DNA from: Alnus glutinosa
Taxonomy: Eukaryota > Streptophyta > Magnoliopsida > Fagales > Betulaceae
Length of the DNA: 64,000 bases
NCBI RefSeq assembly: GCF_958979055.1
Contig: NC_084889.1
Location: forward strand, 8,921,761-8,985,760
Direction of reading: 5' to 3'
The notes below the pieces were generated by a model. The model did no database searches and was not told where the DNA came from. It saw nothing but the letters and a program-made list of their open reading frames with translations. Made by a program: the position numbers and the translations under genes. How positions within the stretch are numbered: the first letter of the stretch is position 1; each line of letters starts with the position of its first letter. Below, in pieces: positions 1-12,119 of this stretch.

Positions 1-420
1 CCCTTCCGTCTGAAATTCAGTCGCTTGTGTTTACAGAGTCACCCTCTCCACCCGGAATAAAATCTTGATAACAGTCACCTAGTGCAAGACCCATTATGCT
101 CAAGGCCTAAGCATAAACTTCGGCGATGACCCATAGACGGCAGCCTTCAGACTCAATACGAATTCGTGCTTTTTCAGGAAGAAGGGAAGCAAATTTATAG
201 AATCCGACAATTCAAGCATCGAAGTTTTCTGGGATCTCTCCACTGCGAAGTATGACGCGGGAACTGAACCTGTCGAGGGGTACTTCCATCTGCTTGTCAT
301 GGTTGATTCAGAAATAGGCCTAAATGTAGGCGACATAGCTGAAGAAACTGTCGCCAAAGAAATTCAAAACTACGGCTTCTGCTGCAAGTGTCTCTCTGAT
401 TTCGTCTTTAATTTGTTTCA
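1..420 (+). pseudogene. DUF868-family gene fragment (pseudogene)
   Basis: The frame containing position 134 on the plus strand reads like the middle of a plant DUF868 protein. It has a segment with IEVFWDLSTAKYD, then EPVEGYFHLLVMVDSEIGL, then GDIAEETVAKE, which is the conserved core of that plant-specific family of unknown function. In-frame stops at 80-82 (where a Trp is expected before CK) and 134-136 break it, and no start codon or conserved C-terminal half follows after about 380. The similarity and stops are seen in the sequence; the family name comes from recall of the consensus. It is most likely a decayed or truncated copy whose 5' part may lie left of the window. No neighbour suggests a function. 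Confidence 0.6.
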
Positions 421-1786
421 TAGGATTATATCGGATGTTTTTACGTCTATTGTTATTTTTTGATTTTTGATGACTTATAATTAATCCTTGAATGTACAAC
501 TCATTCTTATAAAAGATATTCTAAAAAAATAAATAAATAAAAATCCATAACTACCTTCTGAACCTTTGTAAAACTACATTTGATAATGTAATTAATTAAG
601 ACTCGAACCTAATTCGAATGCATACATATAGAAATTGACTCAATTGTGTAATGCTATATATCATATTAATATTATTTTATTATAATCATGTGACACGGTA
701 GAATTGTTGCTGGGTATTTGTTTTTAGTAAGGACTGATTTAAGGAATTCAAGACCCTCTTGTGTTAGCATAATAGAATATCAGTGTGGTACATATTATTA
801 TTCTTAGAAATATATATTGGTACGTAGCAAAATTATATAAGATTTTAATAAAATATTTTCGAGTAGGTGATAGATTAAAGGAGTAGGACATAATGTTAGC
901 AATTTTTGACACGACCCGCAAATTTGATATAAACTCAACTCAAAATTAAAATGTTAGAGTTAATAAGTCTAACCTGATTAATTAAATGGGTCGGGTTAGG
1001 TTAGCCTATATAGTCTTATACCCATAACTCGACATGCATGATCCGAGTCTGATGTACAAGATAATAGATGTCAACAAACCCAATTCAAAATTAAAGAGTT
1101 AGGGTTGAGGGGTTTGATCCATCTAATTAAATGAATTAGATTATGGTTAATCTATATAGTAAATTATACTCATATCTTGACACGATTCGAACTCGACATG
1201 TAAACAATAATTGCAACCCTTAATAGGGCATACTATAACTTTTTAATATTTGGAATATATTTCATCGATAATTCTTGAAAAATGCTTGGGGAGTTGGGGT
1301 ATTATAGGTTTTATTATAACTTTATTTATAAATTGATGTAGCCGCTCGTGTGATATTAAATTTTAACCCCTTAAATTATAATTAAAATTAATTATTTAAT
1401 AATAAAAGTTATGAGTATCACGTGAACAAAAAAGTTATAATACGGCTAAATAAATTGGAAAAAGATAAAAAAGAAACTCAATACACATCCTTTACGCACC
1501 CCCTCCATGTGAGAGGTGGATGTATAAACGGATGTGTATCGGGTATTTTTTTATCACCTCCCAAATGAATTACGTCAGGAACTACGTCATTGCCCGAGGG
1601 CAAAAGTCCTTTGCGTGGTCTGCATGTGAGTGCAACTTCACACTTTACGAAACAACAAGTACATATTATGATATTTAAAACATTTCGTGCCACGTTCCTC
1701 TGTAGACCGCATTATTGTTCTCTTAAAACTACGTTGAATCTGATCAAAATAGTAGGTAGTCTGTCTTTGTGAGCTCCCACAACAGA
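421..1786. other. intergenic, AT-rich, upstream of CYP721A copy 1
   Basis: No gene is seen. 905-1215 carries a repeat described separately. At 1479-1545 a short inverted repeat (ACACATCC / GGATGTGT arms) surrounds a C-rich loop. The last 100 bases before the ATG at 1787 must hold the P450 promoter and leader, but no convincing TATA box was found. Confidence 0.5.
905..1215. repeat. TGACACGACCCG-type dispersed repeat, two degenerate units
   Basis: Two units, about 905-1060 and 1075-1215, share the order: TGACACGA, AACTCAA/AACCCAATTCAAAATTAAA, a GTTAGGGTT-like block, TTAATTAAATG, then ACTCGACATG. A related GGGTCG/CGACCC-rich sequence occurs near 28190-28290 and 30005-30160. It resembles common plant non-autonomous DNA-transposon repeats; the class is not established here. 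Confidence 0.5.
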
Positions 1787-4784
1787 ATGCAGTTACTTCT
1801 TCTTGTGATTTTCCTCCTGATCATCATCTACTTGTTCAAACTTTTTCACTCAATATTATGGGTCCCATGGAGAATCCAAGACCATTTCCGCAAACAACGC
1901 ATACGAGGCCCTGCCTACCGTCCGATCTTTGGAAACACGGCTGAGATCCGCCGCATGTACGCGCAAGCCCAGTCAAAGCCAATGTCTTTGGACCACGACA
2001 TACTTCACCGAGTGGCTCCTTTCTACCACGAGTGGTCGGCTCTGTACGGAAGGACGTTTCTGTATTGGTTCGGGTCAAAGCCCAGATTGGCTATAGCCGA
2101 TCCGGATATGATCAAGGAGGCCCTAATGGATACGGGCGTCTCGTTTGAAAAGACTCAGATCGACCCTTCCACTAAGCTTTTCTTTGGACAAGGATTAGCT
2201 TGGGTGACCGGTGAGAAATGGGCCTTTCACAGAAGAATCGCAAACCAGGCTTTTAAGATGGAGAGAGTTAAGGTAATGCCTGCCCTTTTTTCAAGGGACA
2301 ACACTTCTTTCTAATTGGGTTAAATTAATTACAAATTCTTTTAAATTTGGTTGGAGAAAAGTAATTTAATTCAGTATATTAAATTAATATGTATCCTTAA
2401 AATATGTATTTTAATGCTTTAAAAACACGAGTCAGTTTAATAGACCTTTGTATTAGATTGTATGAGAGAATTATTATTATTATTATTATTATTATTTTTT
2501 GTTTTTGCCATTTGAAAGAATACTTTGTCCTTTGTTTTTTGAAAAGAAAATTAGGAGGCGTTTGACTTGACAAACCAGAAAACCAGATCAGCTGTAAATA
2601 ATACTAGCTAGCTTTGTAGATTGTAGTTTTATGTATTTTATTAGTTTGAAGTATATGGTCGTCTAGCTAGCCGGATAAAAATAAATACTCATTTATCCAA
2701 AATAATAATAATAAATGATGATGAAGTTTGTGAAGTGATTAACATTAAGTCCTCGATCAATTTATACATTTAAATAATTAATAAGAAAATTAAAAAGGAT
2801 CAAGGCTCCTATAATTTTGAGATTATTCTTGAAGTAATTAATTAATTTGAATAAATTGTTATAAATAGATCGAGATGGTGTACGTTACAGGCTTGGGTGC
2901 CAGAAATTGTGGCTAGTTCCAGAAAGATGCTCCAGAAGTGGGAAGAAGAGAGAGGAGAGAGAGAGGAATTCGAGATGGATGTGCACAAAGAAGTTGATCA
3001 CCTTTCAGCGGACATTATATCTAGAACGGCTTTCGGAAGCAGTTTTGAGGAGGGGAAGAGAATTTTTATGTTACAGGAGCAGCAATTGCACCTCGTCTCC
3101 CTTGGTTTAAGAAGTGTCTACATTCCTGGTTACAGGTGAACATATTAAACATTCTCATAAGCTTACATTAGTCTTAAACCACGAGTTAAATCAAAAGTTT
3201 AAATTGATAATTAAGAAGCAGTGAACTTTATCATTTAACTTAATATTTTCTCCCACGTGTAGGCTAAAACCAATTAATTAGAATCTGGAGTCACAATAAT
3301 TAGATGTCCAAATTGTTAGGACAACTAATTGTGAGATGACTCCTTATGAGGCTTACCTGCCTGAGCACCTACCCAAGCTGGTGAACCCCATAGCCATAAG
3401 GGGACTCGATCTCACACTTGCAGCCCTAGCACTCCAGGCATAAAATGAAAGTGCACCGGATGGATCTCAATTCCAACAAGTGAAATCCAATAGGTAGAAT
3501 ATTATAACCGAGATAGGAGCAAACTGCAGAGTTAGTACTTGAACTCACGACTTTCGGTCTATCATGTTAAATTATTTTTCAATTCAAAAGCTTAAATGGT
3601 TAGGAAAGATAGACTTAAAAATTTAAGAACTTCCAAAACGTTGGCACAACTTAGATGCATGTTTGAGTTATATATATATTCTTTTTTTTTTTTTGAAGAG
3701 AATGTCAATTAATCCATTCAAGGGGGTAAACAAAGTTACAATCAAACTGAGAAAAACTCAGAACATTACAGGACTCAAAACAATACAGAGATCCCAAGCC
3801 AAATACCCCATAAAGCTATGACTAATTGCTACAGATAAACCTAGCCAACAGAAAGGTGCCTATGCGTTGACGGAGGACCCAACATTACTTGCACTATGGA
3901 ATCGGTCACAAACAGTCTGTGCAGAAAAGCTATGACTAGATTAGATTAAGCACAGAGCAATAGCCAAATACAAGCAGAGATCAAGAACAGGTAAAAACAC
4001 CCAAAACCAGAAGCTGACGTCGGAAGGAGCACCGTCGGCGGCGCGTGGAGCACACGCGCCGTCACCGGCGCCGGCGCGTGGGAAACACGCGCCAAAGACA
4101 GGAGAGCCGCAGCAGTGGAAGAAACGCCAGAAGTCCTCGGCTCCAACCAGAACCGGCAAAAGATGCAGCTGTGGCACACACGCGCAGTCGAAGGGAGGAA
4201 AACCCCAGGCGAGTGCATACCACGCGCCGGTGACCAGTGAGCGTCTCGGCCGGAGAAAACGGTGAAAGGAACAGAGGACGACGACGGGAGCGACTGGGGG
4301 GCGCGTGTCGTCAGCACATAAGCGGAACAGAGCAGATCTGGCACCAAAGAATATTGAAAAGTAAAGCCCCTACCAGATCTACCCACCGGCGGCACCGACG
4401 GAGGCTCCACCGCTTCAGGGGCCTCAGAAAGGGTGTACCTGCCAAGCAAAGCAAAAACAAGAAAACAGAAAAAGAAAAACAACCACCATAGACCAAACGG
4501 CTAGGGGACTAAAACCACCACCGGAACAAGTCCGTGGGACAAAACTCCACAACCCTATTGGTTGGGAGACTCTAGCCTCCACTGGACCAACCCAGGGAGG
4601 AAACAAAACCTCTAGAGCCCCAAGGGGCTAAGAGGACAAAGCAAAGGCCGGGAGGAGGGGGCCGCTATGGCCCCCTCCCCCGGCAAACAGACTGACTCTG
4701 GAGAGGTTTTTTGGAGAGCTCTGAGAGAAAGAGAGAGCTTGTTGATTTTTGATTCGAGCTATATATATATTCTAAGTCTGCTAG

Positions 4785-4842
<58 letters not shown>

Positions 4843-5774
4843 GGTTTATTGATTTTGACCAATGGGGGGTTTTTGTACTAATTAATGAATGATAAATTTA
4901 CAGGTTCTTGCCTACTAATAATAATAGGGAGAGGTGGAGACTTGAGAAGGAAACACGGGAAGCCATTCGGAAGCTAATAGAGAGCAATAGTAAAGCGAGA
5001 GAAGATTCGACAAATTTGCTGGCTCTCTTAATGTCTTCTCACAAGAGTCCTATTAATGGTGAAGAGGAGAAATTAGAGGTGGAGGAAATCATAGATGAAT
5101 GTAAGACCTTCTACTTTGCAGGAAAGGAAACAAGCGCTAATCTTTTGACTTGGGCACTCATCCTTCTAGCATTGCATCAAGAATGGCAAAGCAAGGCAAG
5201 GGAAGAAGTTTTCCGAGTTTGTGGACAAAATCAACATCCCACTGCTGAGAATTTAAACGGCTTCAAAATAGTAAGTGTTCAATTTCTCACTGAGTTTTTG
5301 AATCTTAAAACATAAGACAATTTCAAAAATACCCGGTTTGGAAGGGTACAACTATTTGAAAATGCTAAAATTAACATTATAAATACCCTGTTTCGATCCA
5401 TAATGAATGAACAATTGAATTAATGAGATTTACTACAATTAGGCTGCCCAAATTTTAGTGAAATTCGGACAGTTCAAGAGAGGGAGATTGTGAAGCTCAT
5501 CTCTCCCGGACAGGTGGGCTTTACAACATTTTTTTTCTATGGACTACCCGGATTTCATTATAAGAAATCCCTATCCCTAATAATTAGGGTGCCTAAATTA
5601 CAGTACAATTTGAGCAGCCAACATAAAAGGCCGGGCCACGAGACCCATTTGGCCTTAGTAACTTGAGGTACCGCAACCTCACTCTCTTTAAACTATCTAA
5701 ATTGCAAAGCAAATTTGGACACGCAATTATAAGGTCATGATCCTATTTCATGACTATACATATTTGAAAAACTG

Positions 5775-5814
<40 letters not shown>

Positions 5815-6303
5815 GAATAAATGGAAAAACTATGCTTTGCCTAACCCTCAAGTGCTACAAAATTTCTTGCTCTATTTCAACAGATAGGCATGATCGTGAA
5901 TGAAACACTTCGTCTCTACCCTACGACTGTGGCAGTGCTGAGGCAAACATGCAAAAGAGTTAAGCTAGGGAACCTCAATATTCCGACTGGCACGCAGCTC
6001 TATCTGGCCATGACCGCCGTCCATCATGATGCTGAAATATGGGGAAACGACGCACATACATTCAACCCGTTGAGATTTTCTGAGCCTCGAAACCATTTGG
6101 CCTCATATTTTCCATTTAGCTTAGGCCCCAGAATTTGTGTTGGTCAGAATCTGGCCATGGCTGAGACGAAGGTCGCCCTCGCTATGATCATCCGGCAGTA
6201 TTCTTTTAGGATGTCGCCAACTTACGCTCATGCGCCGATGCAAGTTCTAACATTGCAGCCTCAACATGGTGCACAACTCCTATTTAGGAGAATATTTGAT
6301 TGA
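1787..6303 (+). CDS. cytochrome P450 CYP721A-like, copy 1 (intact)
   Basis: Exons 1787-2272, 2891-3135, 4904-5270 and 5884-6303 (introns phase 0, 2, 0) give 505 residues, the usual CYP721A length. It is a predicted ER-anchored heme monooxygenase of the CYP72 clan; the substrate is unknown. Residues 1-20 form a hydrophobic anchor followed by [13 protein letters not shown] and a Pro/Gly hinge ([11 protein letters not shown]). The I-helix oxygen motif AGKETS is at about 316-321, the K-helix ExxR is ETLR at 373-376, the PERF-like region is FNPLRFSEP, and the heme loop [10 protein letters not shown] has the ligand Cys at about 451. The ATG at 1787 is chosen because the in-frame upstream extension has no other ATG. 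It is the first member of a same-strand tandem array with 12120-14441 and 15162-18294. Intron 2 holds a 1.1 kb non-LTR insertion. All key residues are present, so it is probably functional. Confidence 0.93.
3665..4773 (-). mobile_element. non-LTR retroelement insertion in P450 intron 2
   Basis: A GC-rich insert (3683-4755) is bounded by an 18-bp direct repeat, GAG(T/C)TATATATATATTCT, at 3665-3682 and 4756-4773 (one mismatch). A run of T follows the left copy, so on the minus strand the element ends in poly(A). This is the signature of target-primed reverse transcription by a LINE-type machinery. It has no complete reverse transcriptase. The open frames inside (for example minus 4482-3946) are C-rich and unlike known proteins, so it is probably an internally deleted LINE or a SINE-like derivative. 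Confidence 0.75.
4788..4839. repeat. (TA)n microsatellite
   Basis: About 26 TA units in intron 2 of CYP721A copy 1, just beyond the retroelement target duplication. Confidence 0.95.
5778..5813. repeat. (TTA)n microsatellite in P450 intron 3
   Basis: About 12 uninterrupted trinucleotide units, 70 bp before exon 4 of CYP721A copy 1. Confidence 0.9.
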
Positions 6304-8093
6304 AGCTTGCTGCATCTGCATCCTTCCATTTTTTAGGAGGCCAGGCCAGGTGGACCAAAATATGAATCGATAAAGCTTTTTTATTCAAGCCAGATTCTGC
6401 TGTCAATAAATCCTATTATTACGTCACTCTCTCAACTGTAGGATTTCGATTTACAGTTCGGGAAAACCCATGAAATCCCACGATCTTGTTGTCTGAAGTT
6501 GGAGGCCAGTTTCTACATGGAAACACGTATAGCACTTCCTTCTTGCCTGCACATCATTAATTGCCATTATATATACTCAGACATAAATTGACCCAATAGT
6601 ACAACATAACAAACTACATTGATAAGTTCTATAATTATTCAAAGAAAATTCAAAAAGGAAAAAACATAAAGCAGTTACTCGCAATTGTTTGTAGCTCTTC
6701 ATCACTGATCTGAGCAGCTGGCTGCAAACGCATTGAAACGAACTCCTAGTGTAGCTTCTAAACAGAGATTCGGTGGCAGCACAGAAATTAAGGACAGATA
6801 GCGCAATAGTAAAAATCATTGTTTCTTAGTTTCTATCGTATTTTTGGTTCTCGATCTTCAAATAAAAAAGAGTCATGCGTGTAGTACGTACTAGCTAGAA
6901 CTATATAAGCATGTGATGAGTACTACTGTTAAAAGCTGAGGGTTCTGTATCAATCTAAGGCTCACCAGTGGGGTGTACAAGCGGTTATAACTAGCGGTTT
7001 TTGGTTAAAACCACTAACTGCTAACCGCCTAAACGATTATTGCATTTTACCAACCGCCTCCGCTAACCGTCTAGGCGAATGCGGTTATTTTTACAACTGC
7101 CGGTTAGCGGTTATTGACTAAATAACCGACAGTTATGTAACTGCTTTTAAGTTGGGCTTTGGGCCGGTTGTGGACTGGGTTTGGACTAATTTTCAAACGA
7201 GGCATTTTTGCCACTTTTGGGCCGGTTTTGGCCACTTTTTGGGCCAATTTTAATGCAGTTTTTAAATCCAAAACCAAAACAAATCCAAATACAAATACAA
7301 ATATTCATTCAAAACCCAAACATTACAAATCCAAAACATCCTCAAAAGAATCGTTTCCGCTGTACAAATTCATGTTATGAATTGTTTATATCACAAATGC
7401 AATGAAGAAGACTGAATCGAAAAGTTCTTCAACTCCAAAGGAACCTCATCCAGTGACAAGATATATGGATTTAATTACCGGCATCTGACAATGTAGATTA
7501 AAACCTATATATACCAGAAGGCTCAGCGTTCTGAACAATCCTTGGATGTTCAAGAAGCTTATGTAGCGGCATTTGTTAAGGAGAGAAAAATCAGGCATAT
7601 CAATAACTATTGAATGAAAATTTTGAGAATGTTGAGCAATTTAAAGAAGTCGAAAGCAAACTGGTGGAAACCTAACTAATGAGGTCCTTTGCAGCAGAAG
7701 AGACAATTGGTTTAGGTGAAAACTTGAGATCAACTTGCACAATCAGAACATTATATAGCATATACCGGTAGCAACACACAATTTAAAATCAACCCAAAAT
7801 GAAAAATCAAAACCCTAAAATGAAGAAATAATTCCAACATCTAGTAAACAGAGTACAATTAGAGATTCAGAACATTATATAGGATTGTTTGGAAGTCCTG
7901 CTGTCTTGGCTTGATGCTACAATTTTCCATGGCCGGTGCTAACCTTGAGGCCCGATCCTTTTTCAGATGGGTTGGTGAGAGTGGGATTATTTTTAACAAA
8001 GAATTCTAAGATGGTGAGTAGATGTAGGTGAGTATATATTCACCCTTTGGCAATGAACCCATGTACACAATTTAAACATCCTTGGCTTTATTT
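6304..8093. other. intergenic with a truncated hAT-like end
   Basis: 3' flank of CYP721A copy 1. From about 6969 (CAGTGGGGTGTACAAGCGG) to about 7150 the sequence is rich in CGGTTA/TAACCG motifs typical of hAT-family terminal regions, but no matching opposite terminus (a reverse complement ending in CCCCACTG) was found before 8.3 kb. The rest (7350-8090) shows nothing coding; the short open frames at 7159-7405 come from the low-complexity CCAAAAC/ACAAAT stretch. Confidence 0.45.
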
Positions 8094-9288
8094 CACTACA
8101 AAAAATGTGCAAATTGGCGTTGTTTTTATTTTTATCGTTTACTAAAATGGCACCAAACTTAGGATTTTGCGTGCTTTAATAAAAAATTACTTGCATTGGC
8201 ATCGCTTACAAAAACGATGAAAACTAACGTTGTTTCATTACTAAATGATGTTAACAAATTTTTTTCCCTGTCAACCCTTACAAACAATTAGGGGTGTGCA
8301 TGGAGCGGAGTGGGGCAGATTTCTTTCGCCTTTTTTACCCCCGCCCCACACCCCTGTGGGTCCCTAAAATCGCACCCGCGAACCGCACAAAAACGGGAGA
8401 ATACGTGCGACGTGGGGTGATGCAGGGCGGTTTGATGCGGGGTGGGGGGTGCGGATTGTGCGGGGCAAGGCGGATTTAATATCTAGATCTAGAAACATGC
8501 TTGATTATCTCAGGAACCAAACAAAGCATAGAGAAATCACAAACATATCAATGATTTTCGCAACAACCAAACACTAAACTAAACTAAACCAAATAAAAAC
8601 GAACAATTTTTTAAAAAAAACACTCATCTTAATCACCATCGTGCCCACCCCTAAGCTTCGTAACTCATTGGAATGCCCAAGTTTGTGGAAGGATTTGATC
8701 CGAAGACTGAAGAGTCATGGGGTGTGGGTATAGGTGTGATAGATCTGAAGAGTGAGAGTCAAGACGAGGGATAAATGGATTCAATAGTTGCATTCTGGAA
8801 TATGGACCAAGGGAAAACAAAGAAGATGAAGCGGCGCTAGGTTAGAAACAAAGATAAGAGAAAATGAAGGGGAAAATGAAGAAGATGAAGCGGTGCTAGG
8901 TTAGAAAAAAAAGAGAACATAAAATGAAGGGAAACGGCACTAGGTTAGATTCGTTAGAAACAAAGATGAGAAATGATTCAAAGTAACCTAGGTTTTCTTG
9001 TTTTTTACTTTGTTTTAACACACGGGGTGGGTCCCCAGTATTTTTTAAAACCCTAACCCCCCCCCCCCCCCCGCAAAATTTTATCATAAAATGACCCACA
9101 CCCGCGAATTATAAGGCGAAATCCTTGATTTTAGAGGTAGGGCGGGGTGGGTTGTGCGGGTGGGCAGGTTTTTGCCTACCCCTACAAACGATGTGAAAAA
9201 GTTGCCCAATTCACGTCGTTTGCACAGTAACCACCTCAAAAAACTTAATTATTATGTTGTTTTGACCAAAAACGATGCTAATAATTAT
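8094..9288. mobile_element. CACTA-like remnant, host of a nested hAT element
   Basis: At 8094 the sequence CACTACAAAAAATGTGC looks like the terminus of plant CACTA (En/Spm) elements. The following DNA repeats blocks such as AACGATG and GGCGTTG on both sides of the insert at 8289-9184. The opposite CACTA end was not found, so the right border is approximate and the class is an inference. Confidence 0.4.
8281..9192. mobile_element. non-autonomous hAT-type element with 8-bp TSD
   Basis: The element (8289-9184) begins TAGGGGTGTGCA and ends CTACCCCTA (inverted TAGGGGT termini). It is flanked by 8-bp direct repeats CAAACAAT (8281-8288) and CAAACGAT (9185-9192), one mismatch. An 8-bp duplication with short inverted ends is diagnostic of hAT. 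The interior is G/C-skewed (CGCCCCAC, GCGGGGTG) and has no transposase. The element at 28927-29674 has the same termini and composition. Confidence 0.75.
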
Positions 9289-9348
9289 TGGAGATGCTTG
9301 CTAATCTAGAACTTTCCCCCAATATAAATCCCCATTCCCCGCCCTCTG

Positions 9349-9392
<44 letters not shown>

Positions 9393-9935
9393 TTATTTAT
9401 TTATTTATTTATTTATCTAGCTAATATGGTATATTTTTTAAATGGTGGTTCTGAAATCGGTTTGAGCTTGGAATTGAAAATAGGTTAGGTTCATAATTTA
9501 CAATCTTAGACTTTCGGCTGTTAATTTGTTTGAGTTATACGTTGTGGTCATGTAAGCATGATGCCATTACACCTAAAGGCTAAAAGTATATAATTTGGTG
9601 ATAATGACATTATTGCAAAAGAATAACGTACGTGGATGTCTTCCCAAAGCTGCCGGTCCATAATAATGCTGATCGATGTTTGGTTTGATGTTCTTATCAA
9701 TTGTTGGGTAATTTTTTATTAACTATTAAAGGGTAGTAGGTATATCAGTACACTAGAATATAAGAATATTTAGAATATAGCTAGACACAGCAGCCATCGT
9801 ATATATATATGGTATGCGAAAATGAAGAGGTTTGAACTACTATTTTATAATTCAAGTCTAGGGGAATCGCCACCCCAGGCTGTGAGAGAAGAATGGTTTG
9901 TATTTTTCGCAGTACTTATTGTGTTCATTATACAA

Positions 9936-9939
<4 letters not shown>
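9193..9939. other. intergenic, no gene seen
   Basis: AT-rich DNA with the microsatellite at 9352-9416 and a short TA run near 9800. Nothing coding was recognised. Confidence 0.5.
9352..9416. repeat. (TA)n followed by (TTTA)n
   Basis: About 18 TA units run directly into about seven TTTA units. Confidence 0.95.

Positions 9940-9985
<46 letters not shown>
9940..9985. repeat. (TA)n microsatellite
   Basis: About 23 TA units abutting the dispersed repeat that starts at 9986. Confidence 0.95.
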
Positions 9986-9989
<4 letters not shown>

Positions 9990-10265
9990 TTATTTGAATT
10001 TGCGATTTCAAAAAGTACAATTTAAAAATAGAGATTTTAAAATGTGCGATTTGAAAAAGCGCAATTAAGTATTTGACAAAATTGCAGTTTGACTTTCAAA
10101 ATTGCAGGTTAGCCTTTAAAATTTTGTTTTTTCAAAAAAGTACCCAATTGTCTGCGATTTGGAAAAGCAGTTTTTTGCGTTTTCAAATTACAATTTTTTT
10201 TAAAAACGTAATTTTCAAACAATTTCATTTTCTGCGATTTGGTTTAAAATCACACTTTTAGGGCT
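9986..10265 (+). repeat. GCGATTT-rich dispersed repeat, copy A
   Basis: A roughly 280-bp AT-rich block containing several TGCGATTTG/AAAATTGCAG motifs. The reverse complement of 38395-38700 aligns along its whole length: TTTGACAAAAT, CAGTTTGAC, CAGGTTA and TTTTCAAAAAA occur in the same order. It is probably a MITE-like family present twice in opposite orientation; no target duplication was resolved. Confidence 0.65.
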
Positions 10266-10379
10266 TGTTATATGTTGAATGACGATTGGATACCGAGGCA
10301 TTTTTCTTCTGAGTATCCCAATAATACAGCCATATAGTTATTAAGCTACATATCTTAATATGCAGGATCACGAATTGTA

Positions 10380-10840
10380 ACTAAGCTAGCAGAAGGCGTA
10401 AAAACAAAGGAAGACATCATCCGACGAGGTTATCTTCCTTTGTTTTTCAAGTTGACAAGAATCACAATCAAAAGAAATATTAGTGGATACTGAACCTAAC
10501 AAATTCCTAGAACCTAATGACTGAATTTGAGAAGTAGATGCATAACCAAGACGCAAATGCAAAAGTGCAATGGATGGTGATGGCGAAAAGGCAGTAGTAG
10601 AAACTGCCGAGTAGGGAAGGTGTAAGGATGAAAGTCCAAACATTTGTCCAACTCTACGACCTGTCTCAAGTGTCGGGTCGTCTGAAGATCCTGTACATTA
10701 ACACCATAGTAGTCAAAAACAAATTTATAACCAAGTTCACATAGTTGGCCAACAAAAAAGAGGTTAAATGGAAAGTTCTGGCACATGAAAAACTTCATTA
10801 ACAGAAAGTGTAGGTGTATTCATGGTGCCTATAATTTTAA
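10380..10840 (-). mobile_element. Ty1/copia pol remnant (gag-pre-integrase region)
   Basis: Two overlapping minus-strand frames (10798-10514 and 10643-10386) carry pieces of a copia polyprotein. One has FPFNLFFVGQLCELGYKFVFD, the other LHLRLGYASTSQIQSL and FDCDSCQLEKQ, the usual pre-integrase zinc-type region just before integrase. The frame shifts between them and no integrase or RT follows, so this is a short dead fragment. No LTRs were recognised. Confidence 0.75.
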
Positions 10841-10862
10841 CGATGATAATAAAGCTATTAGC

Positions 10863-11275
10863 TGTGTGCAACAGCGGAGCCAGGGAGGTCCACATGGCTC
10901 AAATGACCCCTGGCCCGCCAAATAAAGTGAGAGTTTGCCCTCCCAAATTCACCACACGGTTCAAGTTTAATGTTCCTAGGAGTAAATAGTTGTCCATTCG
11001 TGTGTTAAAGTATTGATTAAATTATTAAATTTACATATTCCTATTTGCTTAAGTTTTTAAAATAAGTGATTATTTAAAATGATATTAAAGCGAAAAGTAA
11101 AGTTCGAACCTTGATTTCGTTATTTGCCTCTCATTTCAATTAAATATTCTATGTGTTGGACCCCACTTATTAAAAATAGAATTTAAGTCCATACGTAAGG
11201 AAGAATATTAAAATATTTATTAAATTATTAAATTTATATCTTTCTATTAATTTAATTAAGCTTTAAGGACACAAG
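10863..11275. repeat. dispersed repeat with GTTCGAACCTTG block
   Basis: 10866-10925 resembles the CGGAGCCAGG/CCCCTGGC end of another repeat. 11030-11270 shares AAGTTCGAACCTTGA, CCTCTCATTT(C/T)AATTAAATATT, GTGTTGGACCCCACTTATTAAAA and a terminal TTAATTAAGCTTTAA segment with 36000-36245 inside the PI gene. It is a widespread plant non-coding repeat family of uncertain class. Confidence 0.5.
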
Positions 11276-12119
11276 CGGTGATTTGAATGGATGGCGTGTA
11301 GTCTTGTATTGTTGTATTGTTTAAATTCCTGGTGAGTGTATCAAGGGATCGGATTACTGTATTTAATTCATTAGCTTAGCTCCTCTATCTCATACTTTTA
11401 TTATTATTATTATTTAATACAAAGTTTAATACCCTTTAAACAATTATTGAGGTTTTCAAAAGAGTAATGTCACGTATCACACAATCATCTTATAAATATC
11501 TAACAAACAGGATCTAGTACCGATCAACTTTTGATCATCAAATTAAAAAAAATAAAAATTAAATAGCTATTAAGCCTTACAACAACAACTTTGTAGAATA
11601 TTTATATGGTGTGTAACCTTACTTTTTTTTTAAAAAAATTTATCCATCCATCTCTAAAAGACTTGTGAGATAATTTTTTTCTTTCTTCATATTTCAAAAA
11701 TATTTTAATGTTTTTAATTAATTTTTAGTTATATTTTTAATTATCTTTTAAACTTTATCTTTAATTCTGCCTCGGTTAACTAAAATCCAACCTCCGCCAT
11801 TAGCTGTTTGAGTTACAGATGAATGTAATAGAGGTATAGATATGGAGAATGGATAGAGTGTCATGTGATTGCGACATGCGAAGAGAAAGATTTACTTGGC
11901 GAAGACGACAGAGGAAGATGCAGAACGTGATGAACTTGCAGCAATTGCTATTGTTTTAATCTTAATAAAATACTGGTTTAACATTGTCTTTCATGTCTTA
12001 CCATGGGCGAATAATGTGATCTTGCCGGCAGCTATTGTCTTAATCTTGATAAAATAATAATCGTTTTTTGGCTCATCATTCTTAACGAAGACTCTCTCTT
12101 TCTCTGATCGAGCTCCACA
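11276..12119. other. intergenic upstream of the P450 pseudogene
   Basis: AT-rich. Two 30-bp imperfect copies (GCTATTGTTTTAATCTTAAT at about 11946 and GCTATTGTCTTAATCTTGAT at about 12032) lie 85 bp apart in the ancestral promoter region of the pseudogene. Nothing coding was recognised. Confidence 0.45.

Noticed and set aside
3946-4482. Long open frames on both strands in P450 intron 2
   Set aside because: They lie wholly within the GC-rich retroelement insert, overlap each other in several frames and resemble no protein family.
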